Source: Ceratodon purpureus
Lineage: Eukaryota > Streptophyta > Bryopsida > Pseudoditrichales > Ditrichaceae
DNA: 64,000 bases
Assembly (NCBI GenBank): GCA_014871385.1
Contig: CM026425.1
Location: 18,618,637-18,682,636 of the forward strand
Direction: 5' to 3'
In this document: piece after piece, positions 12,054-24,224 of the stretch
Position numbering within the stretch: the stretch's first letter is position 1
Layout: every line of letters starts with the position of its first letter
Translations under genes and position numbers: made by a program
Notes under the pieces: generated by a model
What the model was told of the DNA's origin: nothing
The model's input: the letters and a program-made list of their open reading frames with translations, nothing else
Database searches by the model: none

Positions 12054-15000
12054 CTACACTGCGCCCATACGTTCGAGAACGCGCATAACTTCATTGTAGC
12101 TATAGCTAGGAGCATGCATGAAGGAGTCCTCCTTAGGATCCATCTTGCACATGTATCGAAGAATATAGTATACATGTTTGCAATATTTCCATTGCTTTGC
12201 CTTTCCAAGAGTCTCCGAAATCATCTTCACAAAATCTGGGCAAGTGCATTCGGGGAAGCTGGCAATGGTGATGCGGTACATCTTGTTCCCTCCTGTGTTT
12301 AGAGTTACCACGCATCCATAACCTGGATAAGGAATAGTGGTTACTCCTGTAACACCACAGTAGTCCATGAGAGCGGCACTTTCCCACTTGTTTCTGTGAT
12401 CTACAGTGGGTACGTCAGGATTCCTTCGAATGGAATGATTGTTGCGCAGCGTAGGATGCGCATCTGGGTTTGCCGGTTCCTTGAAATGGGACCTGGGAAG
12501 TGGCCACTTTGAAGCTCCTTGGAATTGACGCCTTGGGGACAATTCACCTCGCTGCTGCAATTGAAATCCAGCCTCCTCAAGATCTAGAACTTCCTGACGA
12601 GTTAGATTAGTTCCAATTTTCACAGGCCACACCATAGGGATGCTCGGCCAATCCATAACCCAATTCTTGGGCCCCCCCTTCACGCAACGGTTGATGTCAT
12701 CGGGGCAGAACCAAAACTCTGCAGGAACAAGACGTTTGGTGTGATAGTCTTTCTTCCTCCCTGAATACGTAGGCGCAGGTGTTCCCTTTGCTCCCCTTGA
12801 TATCTTTGCATCGCATTTCTTCCTCGTCTGGGCTTGTAGGGCTTGACATTTTCGTGCTGACCGATTCGAAAGGCGAGCAATGTGCCACGTGTTAGGATCA
12901 CAGTCTGTTTCCTCTACAGACGTGGTATGCTGGACACCGCACGTTGGATCCGAAAGTGCTTCCTCAATCCTCGCTCTTCTTGACCTGGTCCCCATCGCAG
13001 GTATTGAATAATTCACCTTATCTGAGCGATGTGAGTCGTGAGCTGATCCTGGGGGGAGATCAAGCTTCCGCTTCAATGAGCCAAAGATCTCGGCGCCCTC
13101 TAGTCCTTTCTCTTTCGTTAGCACATCGTCCGCTTCAGGATAGGCCTTCATTGCTTCAGCAATCATGACAGGGTCCAAGCGCCGTTGTGCTTGACGAAGT
13201 CGGAGCTCTGCTTTATCAGGTCCTTTGCCCCCTCGCCCCCCCTTCAGATACTTCCTGTACTGCGTGATTTGCATGAAGGCGCGCATCATATCATCCACTG
13301 TGGCGTTGTATAGGCAGTTCCCAGTGTTACCAGATTGTTGAAGCCACTTGTTGTGTATTGTCTCCGCTAGGTTGCAAGAAGGCATGTCTGCTCGTTCATC
13401 AAGCGATAGATTCTGATAGAGAAAAAGAGAACTGTTTCAGTGAATAGAAGAATTTCATACAGGACTTGCACAGGGGCCAAGGTTTAAGGTTAGTTACTTA
13501 CCAGCTGCATTGCTCCACCCCATTGCCTGTAGCGGTAGTGCCAGAAGACCATCCAGTCATTGAGAGCTCGTAACGCAGCGTCCGAGGTGACACACCCTCC
13601 AGATTGCCACCATCCTCTGATGACGTTGTACATGTCCTCTGCCTCCTCCTGGGTCTTAGTGTCCTTCCATTGCTTGCACAGGGATCTCATTTGCTCTTGA
13701 TACTCCGGCTTGATGTGGGCTATGGTCACCCGCTCAAGGCACTTGGTCCAGTGAAAAAGACAAGTTCGTTCCCGACCTTCCATCTTGTCATTCACGTTTC
13801 CGTTGCCGTACACCTTCCGCACAGCATGCCAGTTCGCGCCTGCACTGTCCGCCATGAATCCTTTGAAGTTCGGCTTCGGATGTCCATTGTCCTCCATCAC
13901 ACTGTTCAGGTTCTCCCAGAACAAGGTCTGGGCAGTGGCGTCCTCAGACTGCATATCACATAGAGCTATGGTCATGACTCTGCAGTATCTACTATCATAT
14001 ACATGGCATGCCATGGTGCTCCAGTCCTTCACTCGTCTGACATGGTCGAACATGATCCACGAATCTTGAAGGTCTCCCCCGGGCTGCATGCGCTTCACTA
14101 GGTCCGTACCACTGCCAGGCATATCCACTGACATTTTGAAGATGAACACCTTCCCTTTTGTCTGGCCTGGAAATCGGTTTTCGTGGATGAATTTGAAGGC
14201 GTTGTACTCCTTCAATCGCATGATGTTATCGACTAGACCATTGTCCTGGCGTAGGAATTTCTTCGTACCTGCAACAAAGTGCCGAATGTTTGCATCCGAC
14301 ATGGTCTCAAACTTGTCCATCACCTGAGCCATGGGTGAACCACGAAGGTGATTCTGCCCTGGAGTCGCTCGAATGAGGTAGTCCGCCAGAAATATCTTGC
14401 TCGCTCCCAAAACGATGGCAGAGTTCTTCGCATTCGGAGTACGGAGGACTTGCTCGCCTATGCACTCGTACATGAGATCCAAGGTCTCAAGGCAGGTACC
14501 ATCCGAAACTGGATGTTTATGATGCCCGAGATGGATGGCGGCCCGAGTCATGTCTGGATCTTTGCTGGTGACATGGAAGATCCTCGCAGCACATAATTCT
14601 AAACAGACAGGGGGAGTATGGCAGATTTTGCAAACAAGAGTTGAGTTAGGGGGATGCTTCTCTCCTACTAAAATCTGACTTGGGGTAAGCCCAGCCCACT
14701 GAGTGGAATTCACCTTCCCTGGATTCCTATCTATATAATCACAGTTCAAGTTCGGGCACTGAAGATGTCCCGTACAGTTGGACTTACGAAACTTTAAGCC
14801 AAAGTCATTCTTAACATTCGTGGTCATAGTCTTACACCACGCGTGCCCGTCATATTGTTTCCCCATACCATCCAACTCTCCACTGAATGTCGTCGGGATG
14901 TTCTCAGGGAGAGGAGGCAACTCGAAGATCTTGTCACCATCATAGGTTGCGGGAAGGTACTTTACTTCTACATGCTCGAGGCTAGCAAAATCAATCGACA

Positions 15001-15607
15001 AAATATCTGACCTGCAGCCCCTCCTTCCAGCAGTCTTCTTGATGGCCTCCAAGATGCTACGCGGCTTCCGTGAAGTTGGATGAACAGGGGGGCGGCCTGC
15101 GGAAACTGATGGCGAACGTAGGTGAGTCCTGCCCGGCAGTGAGCGAGTGGACCCAACAGAGGTCCGTCGTTGAAAAGGATTCGCACAAGTATCTGCTAGA
15201 CGGATATCAGGGACCACATCATCGTCCGAATCGCTCAGGCAGTGGATGTCGGGAGCACTGCCTTCTACCTTGACCTTCACCAAAGCAGGAACTCGAACAG
15301 TGGAAGTAGAACTGGGCGGAGTTAGCATGACAGTAGACTCTGACATCTGTGAATCCGTGAGGCCGTAGACTTTATATGTACCACTATGTAATGTCCAAAC
15401 GAAACCCTCTTCCTCTCTGGTTTTCACTTGAAGAACAGTCTCACTCAACACTCCATTGTCATCAAAAATCTCCCTCTCAACGTACATTGACCCCATTCGA
15501 AAATGAAACCTAAGACTCAGAAGCTGCTCAGACACCTTCACTGATCCATCTGCACCTAATGGCGCTGTAAACGGGGCCACATGGCCATGGGCACGAATAG
15601 ATGCCAT
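12054..15607 (-). CDS. MULE transposase with zinc cluster and SWIM finger (outer element)
   Basis: Predicted DDE transposase of the Mutator-like superfamily, 1154 aa from two exons: 15607-13502 (702 codons) and 13412-12054. The intron has a GTAAGT donor and TATCAG acceptor and keeps the frame. Residues 278-289 (C-H-C-C), C326/C329 and H359-H365 form a WRKY/GCM1-like zinc cluster. The catalytic region has D521 (WIMFDHVRR), D587 (GFMADSAGANW) with C616/H619 (CLFHW), and E719 in MPSCNLAETIHNKWL. A SWIM finger lies at C1091, C1093, C1113 and H1115. The nested element's duplication begins one base upstream of the ATG, so the promoter is now 28 kb away. The inner copy (18891-22452) has the same length and intron position but lacks the second Asp. 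Confidence 0.88.
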
Positions 15608-15617
15608 TCTAAGCGCC
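15608..15617. repeat. Target-site duplication, left copy, inner element
   Basis: TCTAAGCGCC is repeated exactly at 43727-43736. The copy lies one base from the outer transposase start codon, so this insertion falls in that gene's 5' leader. Confidence 0.9.
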
Positions 15618-15769
15618 CAGCGATGCTACTGTGGCAGCGGCGAGCAGTGAGCAGTGAGCGGTGAGCAGCCAAAAATCGCACCGGGGGTCAAAAGTGAGCA
15701 GACAAAAACCGCACCGGGGCCAATATTTTCGTGTGCAAAAAACGCACCGGGGACCCATGGCCGTGGAAA
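15618..15769. repeat. Inner element left terminal inverted repeat
   Basis: Begins CAGCGATGCTACT, then GTGGCAGCGG, GAGCAGTGAGCAG units, and three copies of a unit ending GCACCGGGG. The right end has two such units. Homology ends near CCGTGGAAA on both sides. Confidence 0.9.
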
Positions 15770-15847
15770 TTTGTCGAGCATGTGTGGCATATAACCGTGG
15801 AAATTGCGAGGTACCGCCCCCGAATATTGGCAGCGGAAAGACTGTAA

Positions 15848-15858
15848 AATCCGACAGA
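15848..15858. promoter_or_regulatory. Isolated half-palindrome (ATCCGACAG) near the inner left end
   Basis: AATCCGACAG is the half-site of the inner palindrome and lies about 80 bp inside the left terminal repeat. As a single short match it could be chance. Confidence 0.3.
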
Positions 15859-15878
15859 CGCTCTTGGGCGACCATAGA

Positions 15879-16379
15879 ATGTTGAGGTACCTCAGATGTG
15901 CGCAAGTGATTAGCGGCATGGGGATGGTGAAAGAGGACTGTGAAGCTTGGGTTCCGAGTGCGGAAGAGTGCGAAGTAATTGATATCCTCTCAAACCTAGG
16001 TGACTACTCGATTCAGTCTGGAAGGGAAGTGGCTGTGATCGACAAAGCGGAAAACATGGAGAACTTGATTCCTCCAAGAGCAGGCCCATATTCTCAGCTT
16101 CGCGGTTCGAGGAACATTCCAAGGATCGCAAGTCCGTGTTGGAAGCCAAAGATGATGAGACCGATCGTGAGAAGGACGTTGAGATGCGCGGCCAATCCAT
16201 ATGCTGGTGCCGTTGGGGACGGAAAGATGTACGTGTCGCAGTTGCCCAAGCATTTAGAGAGACCAACAACGCCAACCATATCGGCGACTGATAGTGCAAT
16301 CAATCTTGAAGAACACCAAGGATGGGAGAGGCTAGACTTTTCTGTTGATGGAGAAGATAGTATTGCCGTTGAGCAGTAG
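15879..16379 (+). CDS. Hypothetical protein, inner element left end
   Basis: An open frame of about 166 codons starts at the ATG at 15879; an upstream ATG at 15804 in the same frame would add 25 residues encoded next to the terminal repeat. The protein is not recognised. It has an acidic first third (EDCEAWVPSAEECEVID), a basic middle (WKPKMMRPIVRRTLR) and an acidic tail. An AATAAA-like signal follows near 16491. It is the first gene inside the inner left end and points inward. Codon-level support for coding is weak; it could also be a remnant. Confidence 0.4.
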   Translation: MLRYLRCAQVISGMGMVKEDCEAWVPSAEECEVIDILSNLGDYSIQSGREVAVIDKAENMENLIPPRAGPYSQLRGSRNIPRIASPCWKPKMMRPIVRRTLRCAANPYAGAVGDGKMYVSQLPKHLERPTTPTISATDSAINLEEHQGWERLDFSVDGEDSIAVEQ

Positions 16380-17172
16380 TAAGGCTAACAAAATATTTAA
16401 GTGTATACTGCATTAGTGGTTGCAGCCGTAGCATCGTCCAAGCCTAGGAAATCTAAATGTCGTTATCATGTATCTTAACCAACCTGGGTACAATAAAGAA
16501 TGACATGGGGGGCGAGAAAATATTTCAATTTTGGCATTTCAATTTTACTCGATCTAATGTGATGTTTCACCTCCATTCTGGGTACAATTAAGATCTGTAA
16601 CAAGGACGTAGTGCAAAGGGCGGCCGGCGTTATGAACTTTTATATTAATTATGAAACCATAAGTTACCGTGACATAATTCTACAATTCCAATGTTAGTCC
16701 TGAACGGGTGGGCACCCTCGATATTGTTGGCAAGACTAAACTTACTGAAGAATCCGTCAGCCACATACAGGAGAATGGTAGGGGTGCGGTACTAAGGTAG
16801 TAGGGTGAAGGGAAGGACGACCGAGTGTCATGGGACTCCGACGGCCGGACTACTGCATCATCTGGAGCCGGTGGTACCTGGCTTATAGTGAGATAGGAAA
16901 TGAAAATAGTTTGTGGGACAGTTTAGTGACAAAGAACTCAACATACACAGACAATTTGTTTGTGAAACGGGGCTTGATGATGCACAGTTTGCTGTCAATT
17001 TGCTTCAAGAACTAAAGTGTAGTGATTCAAACAATGTGCAAATGTAAGCTTGGCAAAGATAGACTGATATCAAAGTGATTACATATGTATTAAAGGAGCA
17101 AGTTAAAATCAGTACAACGACTATACCCTGTTACAAAACAGCGACTATATCAGGATGCTGTCAACATAGATG
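16380..17172. other. Spacer, no feature recognised
   Basis: Contains the 3' flank of the preceding frame and the 3' flank of the convergent minus-strand gene. No repeats or palindromes were noticed. Confidence 0.5.
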
Positions 17173-17847
17173 TCAAACGGGAACTTCCTTCGCCACCTCC
17201 GATACAGACTGCAGACTTGGACCTATCACAGAACTATCACAAATCCATCTTTCGCCATTTCGTTTCCATAGAGAAATCATGCGCAGCGTAGGGCACTGCG
17301 TGGAAGGGTTGTCAACAACGTTAAGAACCTGCAGCCCCGAATACGCTTCCTGGCGGTACGTGTCTCGCCAGAAATCGACTCTCAGAAACGTGACTGGGTC
17401 GGGTGGGGAGGGCTGCGCAAAACACAACGTCACGCTGTTGCCGTCCGGGAAGAACCCCACCTGACTCAGTCGATGAAAGGTTGTGGACTCACTCGGAGGA
17501 ATATGAGGTGTCATGATTCCTCCGGAAGGTGCTTCCTGAAAGCCTTGGCCAGGTACCCAGACAAAAAGCATGATGCACCTCATCATCTTTGGAGCGTCAA
17601 CGGAATGGAGAAATTGATCATCAAAGACCACACTGCAGGTAAACACTTTCAAAAGCCACGTCTTAAAATTCTGAGACCAATCCTCAGCGCACTGGTAGAG
17701 TGAGAACTCAATCTTGGCCTGGGCGGAGGGTTTGCGAAATACAATATCCCCGATCTGCGGATCCATCATGGAGCTGGTGTCTAACATAATTCGCGATTTA
17801 CGGCCTAGGCTAAAATAGATTGGTTTCATCGCGAGGTCCATTGGCAT
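17173..17847 (-). CDS. Hypothetical protein, 224 aa (inner element)
   Basis: An uninterrupted minus-strand frame of 224 residues with balanced composition and many aromatics (FSLYQCAEDWSQNF, LFVWVPGQGF, WKRNGERWICDSS). No family is recognised. A TATATAT box on the minus strand at about 17890-17896 lies about 45 bp upstream of the ATG, which supports a real start. It faces the same way as the transposase. No matching gene was seen in the outer element. Confidence 0.6.
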   Translation of the reverse strand: MPMDLAMKPIYFSLGRKSRIMLDTSSMMDPQIGDIVFRKPSAQAKIEFSLYQCAEDWSQNFKTWLLKVFTCSVVFDDQFLHSVDAPKMMRCIMLFVWVPGQGFQEAPSGGIMTPHIPPSESTTFHRLSQVGFFPDGNSVTLCFAQPSPPDPVTFLRVDFWRDTYRQEAYSGLQVLNVVDNPSTQCPTLRMISLWKRNGERWICDSSVIGPSLQSVSEVAKEVPV

Positions 17848-18890
17848 GAGGCTTCAGCTGAGAATGATTATGCGATCTCCACTAACCTCATATATAGAGA
17901 CCATCCCACAAGCAATCACAGAGCGCCGGAATCAGCAATGAAACATTGGTAATTGAATACAGCTTTATCGATTGAGGTGTATTGTACTCTCACGAATTCG
18001 GCGGCAGTCTGGCAGGATTCAGGTGAGTTAACCGAGATTTTTTGAACTCTGGTTATGAGGAAAGCGTGCATTTCGATGACCTCCAAAACATTATCTAATC
18101 ATCATTTAGAATACAATACATATATCTCTCTTAATGGAGCAAACGGGATGATTATATAACGGGATATATACCTGCCAAAAAATCCGGCAGTAGGATCCCT
18201 GCAATATTGTGTCATCCGGGAGATCAACATGAATTTTACCGGACTTAAATTACTGAGATGTCATTTTGTTACCCGTAGGGTAGTTCTCTGAAGTGGTGGA
18301 AGGGCGCCACCCGTGGTTTTGGTTCGGACCCAGAACGTAGTGCCGGATCCGTCAGATGATTTCGGGGACGGACTTGAGGCAAGGTACCCTGCCGCGGGAG
18401 GGGAACGAAGTGGACTCAAAAAAACCGTCAGCCGGGTTTGGGAAGGGGCCATGATGAGGGGGACCCGGCCCAATATCAGAATTCTTCATTATGCCATGAC
18501 GACAACGTTATTCGGGATGAGAATTGCGACGGCGTTTGGATGGATGCAACAGTTAGATAGCAGAGAAGTGAGAGCATGTGCATTCTATGTCTTCGGTGTG
18601 ATTGGGTACCATTGATAATAAGAAATTTTACTATCGTTGGCGCATAAAGTAGATCAATTTCTGGGAAAACTTAGAATATTTATAGAAATAAATACAAATA
18701 TACAAAAATGTCTGGATTGAACCGTATACTAAACGATGCTCATGCCAACACATGATCTGAATATCCGACATGAATACGAGCAGTTTTGCCACCGCTTTAA
18801 TCTGTGACGTAATAGGAATAAAAATGTCACCGAGTTCGTACCGAGCGCCCTAGGATGAAGGTAGGGGAAAAAGACACATCAGAAGCAAAC
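17848..18890. other. Spacer between hypothetical gene and inner transposase
   Basis: Holds the 17173-17847 promoter and the transposase 3' flank. A weak plus-strand frame of 100 codons (18313-18615) has no supporting signal and is not called. Confidence 0.5.
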
Positions 18891-21800
18891 CTAGACATTG
18901 ATAAGCGAAAGAAGGCCACTCTGAAAAATAGCCTTGACCTCGTTAAAGCTGAGGCTTGGAGCATGGATGTAGGAGTCCTGGTGAATATCAAGGTTGCATA
19001 TAGCATTGAAGATGTAATAGAGATGCTTGCAAGGCACCCAGGGAGGTCGTTTTCCCAGCGACTTGATGGACATTTCCTTGAAGTTGGGGCAGGTGCAGGC
19101 GGGCTCCGGGCCAATTGTTATTTTGTAGACGTTAGACTCCGATACGGTCTCAGAGACAACGCTGATGATGCACCCGAAACCTGGGTTAGGTATGAGTGTG
19201 ACTGATTGGATTCGAATGGTGAGTAGAGTAGATGAGGCCCAGTTGTTCTCGTGCTCTGTTCGTGGCACCCGGTTACAACGCCGAATCTTGAATCCTCCTC
19301 GCACCGTGGGATATATTCCTGGAGCTGGGGGTACACTCCACTGCGAGAGGTCAAACCGTGGCCGCTGTGGGAGAGATGCACCGTCGTGAAAAACTTGGTG
19401 AGCGGGTAATTCTTGGCGTTGAGGGAGTCTGAAACCGGCTGCCTCGAGGTCAAGTATCTCCCTCTTTGAAAGGCGAGAGCCATGCTTGACAGGCCAGATA
19501 AGCGGGGGAGGGGGCATGCTGGAGACCCAGTTCCGCTTAGTACCCATGACGCATCTCTGGATGTCGTCGTTACAGAAGCAGAACTGCATCCATTTTTGCT
19601 GATCCTTCCTGACGTCGGTGAAGATGCCCCAGTAGCATGGCACAATTGTAGCCTTCTTTCCCCGTATGAGCCTCGCCGTGCACTTCTTATTCGTCCTCGC
19701 CTGTTGAGCAAAACACGCCTTCGCCGATCCCTTTGGAAGCCTGACAAGGTGCCACATACTCTCGTCCACATCCGTCTCCTCCACAGCGGTTACGTGATGA
19801 CGACTCCTGTTCTCGTCCGGGCTTGAGACTGGCGATGGGGGTGCCGCTTGGACCCTTTTTGGAGGTGAATCCTCTGGTTCAGCATCAGGCTCCTTGCGTG
19901 CTCGCGTATTCCTAGTGCTCAGACGAGGTTGAGAAAAATTTACCTTGTCCGGCCTGTGGGAGTCATATTCGGATCCGATCGGTTGATTCAGCTTCCGTTT
20001 CGTGGACCCAAAGAGCTCCTCGCCTTCGCGATGTGGCTCACGGGAGAGCAACTGTGGAGCGTCATGGAAGTGTTCAGTGGCATCGGCAAGGCGCTTGGGA
20101 ATCCCTGATTTTTGAGCTCGCCGTAAACGGAGTTCGGCTTTGCAAGGTCCCTTACCCGGGGTCTCACCTCGCAGGTAGGCGCTATAGTTAGTGCATTGCA
20201 TGAAGCCCCTGACATAATCGTCCACCGTGGCAAAGTAGATGTTGTCGCCACGATTGCCCGACATCTGAAGCCATATATTGTGCACAGTCTCCGAGAGGTT
20301 GCAGGAGGGCATCTCGTCCTTCTCGGCGTCCGTAAGGTCCTGCAATCAAAGAAATTGCTGATTCAATCAATTCTACGTCAAATAAGTGTATTAAGTGACT
20401 GGATAAAAAAAGAGATGTTGTACTCACCAATTGCATGAAGCCTCCCCACTGCCGATATCTAAAGTGCCAAAATACGAGCCAAAGTTCGAGGTCACGAAGA
20501 CCGGAGGCAGTAGTAGCGCCTGAGGAGGTCCACCATGCTCGGATCGCGTGGAAACGAATGTCGGCTTCTTCCATGTTCTTTGCATCACGATACTGCTTGC
20601 AAAGCACGTAATGCTGCCTCTGCAAATCTGATCCGATGATGTGAGCCTCAGTGTGCTTCCTAAGTGAGGTTGCCCAATGAAACTGGCACGTACGCTCACG
20701 GTCTGGCATTGGAACCGTCGCGTCGCCACTTCCATAGATCTTCCGCACACAGTTCCAGTTGGCCTGGGCGCTGTTCGCCATGAAGCCCTTGAAGTTGACT
20801 TTGTCATAGCCATGTTTTGCCATAATTCCGTTCAGGAATTGCCACATCACGGTCTGGGCCCTCACGTCTTCTGACTGCATATCACAAATGGCGATAGTCA
20901 TGACCCGGCAATACTGAGAGTCATAGACATGACATGCCATGGTTGTCCAACCCTTTGTGCGCTTGACGTGATCAAACATAATCCAGGAATCCTGGAGATC
21001 CCCGCCAGGTTGCATTCGCTTTACAAGATCCACTCCCGACCCGGGACCTTTCTCGGACATCTTAAAGATAAAAACCTTGTCCCCTTCAGAACCCTGCCCG
21101 GGAAATTTATTGTCATGAATAAACTCCCACTTGCTGCAGCCCCGCAAGGCAGCGATGCCGTCGATAATGCCCAGGTTACCGATCCCCCTGAAGGTCGTCA
21201 CGGCGTTCTTAAGCCCGGGCTTGCTGAGTGTATAATACTTCTTGAACACCTCATCCAACTCTTCGTCCGAAAGAATGGTCCGCTTCTCCCCCGGTGCAGT
21301 TAGGAGGTACTCACTCAGAAAATCCTTACTCGCCTCTAGAGCTAGGGCCGATGTCTTGGCGTGCGGAGTGTTCTGCATATGCAACTCGAGTAGGTCGAGA
21401 ACCTTCTGCTTGGTCTCCCTGCACTCAACGTATCCAACAGGGTGGTTATGTGTACCGATATGGATACACGCACGTGACATCGCAGGATTCCCGAGCACGT
21501 AGTACATCCTTGCAGGGCACGTGGCGATGCATTCCGGGGGATATCTGCAGATTTTGCATACAAGTGTGGACTTCGGAGGAGGATCACAACCAACGACAAA
21601 CGGGGTAAGCGTGACACCGTCCCACTGAGACTCGTTCACCTCCATCTTGCGCTTGTCTCCTCGAAGCAAGAAGTCGCACTTCTCGTTCTGGCATTTCAGA
21701 TGACCTGCACATACAGAATATCTGAAAGTCAGTCCTTGGTCGTTTGTGATGTTGGTCGTCATGGTCTTGCACCATGGATGTGCGTCGTACTTCTTATCCA

Positions 21801-22452
21801 TCCCTGCCATCGACTTTGCGCTCGCTGCAGTGCCGCGATCAGGGATTGGTGGAAGCTCGAAGAGCACGTCCCCGTTAAACTCGGTCGGTAGAAATGGCAC
21901 CCGATCCCTCTGAAGTGCTCTAAAGTCCAACCTCGATAATGCATTCCTCGCTCCGGGTTTGGAAAAAAGACGCATAAGGCCGGGGATGACACTGAAGCTA
22001 CCCGATACTGGTTTCTGCGAAGAACTAGGCTGAGCTTGGGACGGCGTAACGAAATCATCCTTATCTGACTCACTTAGGACATGAATGCGTTGAGCTACGG
22101 GTTGTTTCACAGGAGGATTTGGCTCGGTTCCAACATCGACAGTCGATGTCATGGATCGGCCCGGTGTTAATATCTCAGTGGATGCAGCCCAACGATCCGC
22201 AGTGAGTCCCCTCACGACATATCTTCTAGCCTCAAGAAGCCACTCCCTACCATCCTTAGCTCTAATCGGCATCTGATATACAGTTTGAATCAGTTCGCCG
22301 TCGTCGTTGACAATTTCTTCCTCAAGATGGACGGACTCAAGAACAAGGTTGTATCTCACGCTCAACAAGCTAGCGGTAATCGACCCTACACCCTCCGAAT
22401 TACATGGGACACAGAATGGAACATCGTGACCTTCAGCACGTATACGAGCCAT
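18891..22452 (-). CDS. MULE transposase with SWIM finger, catalytic Asp replaced (inner element)
   Basis: Homologue of the outer transposase: 1157 aa from exons 22452-20428 (675 codons) and 20339-18891, with donor GTGAGT and acceptor TTGCAG at the same protein position. The start MARIRAEGHD aligns with MASIRAHGHV of the outer copy, so the ATG seven codons upstream is not used. The zinc cluster (CAGHLKC, CKIC, HIGTHNH) and SWIM finger (ACTCPNF with PCKHLYY) are intact. D494 (IMFDHVKR) and the Glu of MPSCNLSETVHNIWL are present, but the second catalytic Asp is Asn (GFMANSAQANW, N560). If that Asp is essential, as in known MULE/DDE enzymes, this copy is catalytically impaired yet still full length. 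It could keep a DNA-binding or regulatory role. Confidence 0.88.
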
Positions 22453-22894
22453 CTCTACGGGTAAGATGTGCACAGAGTGGAAGAGCCGAAGTGAAGCAGG
22501 AAGGCTGTTGCATTGGGTGGTTTAAGAGTTTTGTAACCAAGTACGTGATAGTTCACCATTGCAGCGTCGTTCAAGACCAGTATCATGTCCCAGAATATAG
22601 TTGAACAGCTTTTATTTTGGGCACACAATCAGCATTAATGACTGACAGATTCAAAAATAAATCGTCTATGAGAAGAAACCGTCATGGCAAAGCCTATGAC
22701 GCCCTATGGAACCTCAATTAATAGGCGAACTCAGAGCTCGGTGGGGGACATTTAGCCTAAGTGCATCACACATTGGCCTTAGTCATTTTCAACATAGCAC
22801 GGTTGAGGTTCATTTCTCTCTCAATGCATCAAGGATCTGATAAGAGTATGAGCCGGTTTTGTCTTCGAAGTAAGTTTTACGTTCATCGTCACAG

Positions 22895-23269
22895 ATGCCC
22901 AAGTCACATCGGAGTGGGGGGTTAGGCTCCCCCAGTGAAGAAACCCAGGAGAGATCAGGGAAGAAGCGCAGAAAGAGTAAGACGGGGTTGCGCTTGACGG
23001 ACAGGAAGTATCAGAGTCAGAGCAAGAGTCAAAGCAAGGTTGTTCGTTCAGTAAGCTCGATTCTCAGGGACTCGAGATCCAAGATTGAAGGGTGTCCGAG
23101 CGTCAACACTGGAGGATCGGCCACGAAAGTTAGCAGCAATCACTTCGTCGACGGGCAAATGACGGTGGCCGTCTCAAGGAGGGTGTTCAGCGATCTACAC
23201 GCCAGTTCCATTCTTCAGCCGCGACATTCTGATGTAAGCTTGTCAGCACGATGTCTTGGTACGTTCTAG
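22895..23269 (+). CDS. Small basic protein or 5' exon, divergent from transposase
   Basis: A 124-codon frame rich in Ser, Lys and Arg, with an NLS-like SGKKRRKSKTG near the N-terminus. It lies head-to-head with the transposase and upstream of the ParB-methyltransferase gene. The outer element has a similar Lys-rich small frame in the equivalent place (45061-45649). A GTAAGC at about 23232 could be a splice donor, so this may be a first exon of a longer transcript. Confidence 0.45.
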   Translation: MPKSHRSGGLGSPSEETQERSGKKRRKSKTGLRLTDRKYQSQSKSQSKVVRSVSSILRDSRSKIEGCPSVNTGGSATKVSSNHFVDGQMTVAVSRRVFSDLHASSILQPRHSDVSLSARCLGTF

Positions 23270-24224
23270 ACGCAGCTGTAGCATCATGATTGATCAGCGA
23301 GATTTTCGCTAGCCAGTGCCAGGTCGGGATCAAGTACTCGTAGGACTGGTTTGCGGCATCAGAATAGTGAGTAGTTTGATCGTCATGATAAATGTTTTAT
23401 GGTTTAATAGTTTGCCGTCGCAATTTTCATGGTACGCTGGGCGTAGAGGAGGGAGTGGTTGTAGTCATCATCCAACCGGGTTGAAGCCGGCCGCGGTGTG
23501 TACTAATGGCTTATGAGGGTTTTAAAAGTTTGTAGGTTCTTGGCATGCATCACAGTCATTGTCATACTTATCTTTGAGTAGGAAGTTGGTGCGGTCATCA
23601 TTGTAGTTAGCTGTAGGAATTGATGGTTGTCGCGGTTAGGGTAGAGTGGGGGCCGCCGCGAGCAGGAAGTGTGGCTTAGAAGCTAATCGTGGCAAGGGAG
23701 TGAGCAAGAAGTGTGACTTAGAAGCCACTCGAGGCAAGGGAGTAAGCACGCATAAATTGAAAGACGGCGAGCCTTCCTCTTCAGTTTCCTGAGGGTTGTG
23801 GTGTTGGAGGTCAGAGATGCATGGAGGGGGTTTGGAGTGACGTTCTTTTGTAGGTTGAGGGTATGCTGAAATGGTGTAAGTATAGGTTTTGAGAGGGTTT
23901 GAGAGGGGCGGCTTCAGAGCACATCTCCATTTGGTTTGCCGTTGCAAGGTGTAGGTGGATAGTGGGAGGTCTGAATTATTGTGGCCGAGAAGGGTTTGTG
24001 GGTGTCAAGTGCGGCGTGTGTTCAAGGCTTTAATCATTGGCAGTGCACAACAACTAGTGACGGATTGCCGTATAATACGCATTACATCTGTAAGTGTTGC
24101 TTAGGGTTTTTGTGACTTTTTAGGGTTTATAATGTTATGCTTCGCATTTGGGTGTATTTGTTGTGCTCTGAAATGCGGCCTTCTATTGACCTGCATGTGA
24201 CGTGCCTCTACCTTGCAGGGCGCG
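23270..24224. other. Leader region of the inner ParB-methyltransferase gene
   Basis: Contains a direct repeat of about 44 bp (near 23660-23750). A CTTGCAG acceptor-like site ends at 24218, just before the ATG at 24225, suggesting a 5'UTR intron. Confidence 0.45.

Noticed and set aside
18313..18615. 100-codon plus-strand frame downstream of the inner transposase
   Set aside because: No promoter, splice or family signal, and no counterpart in the outer element.
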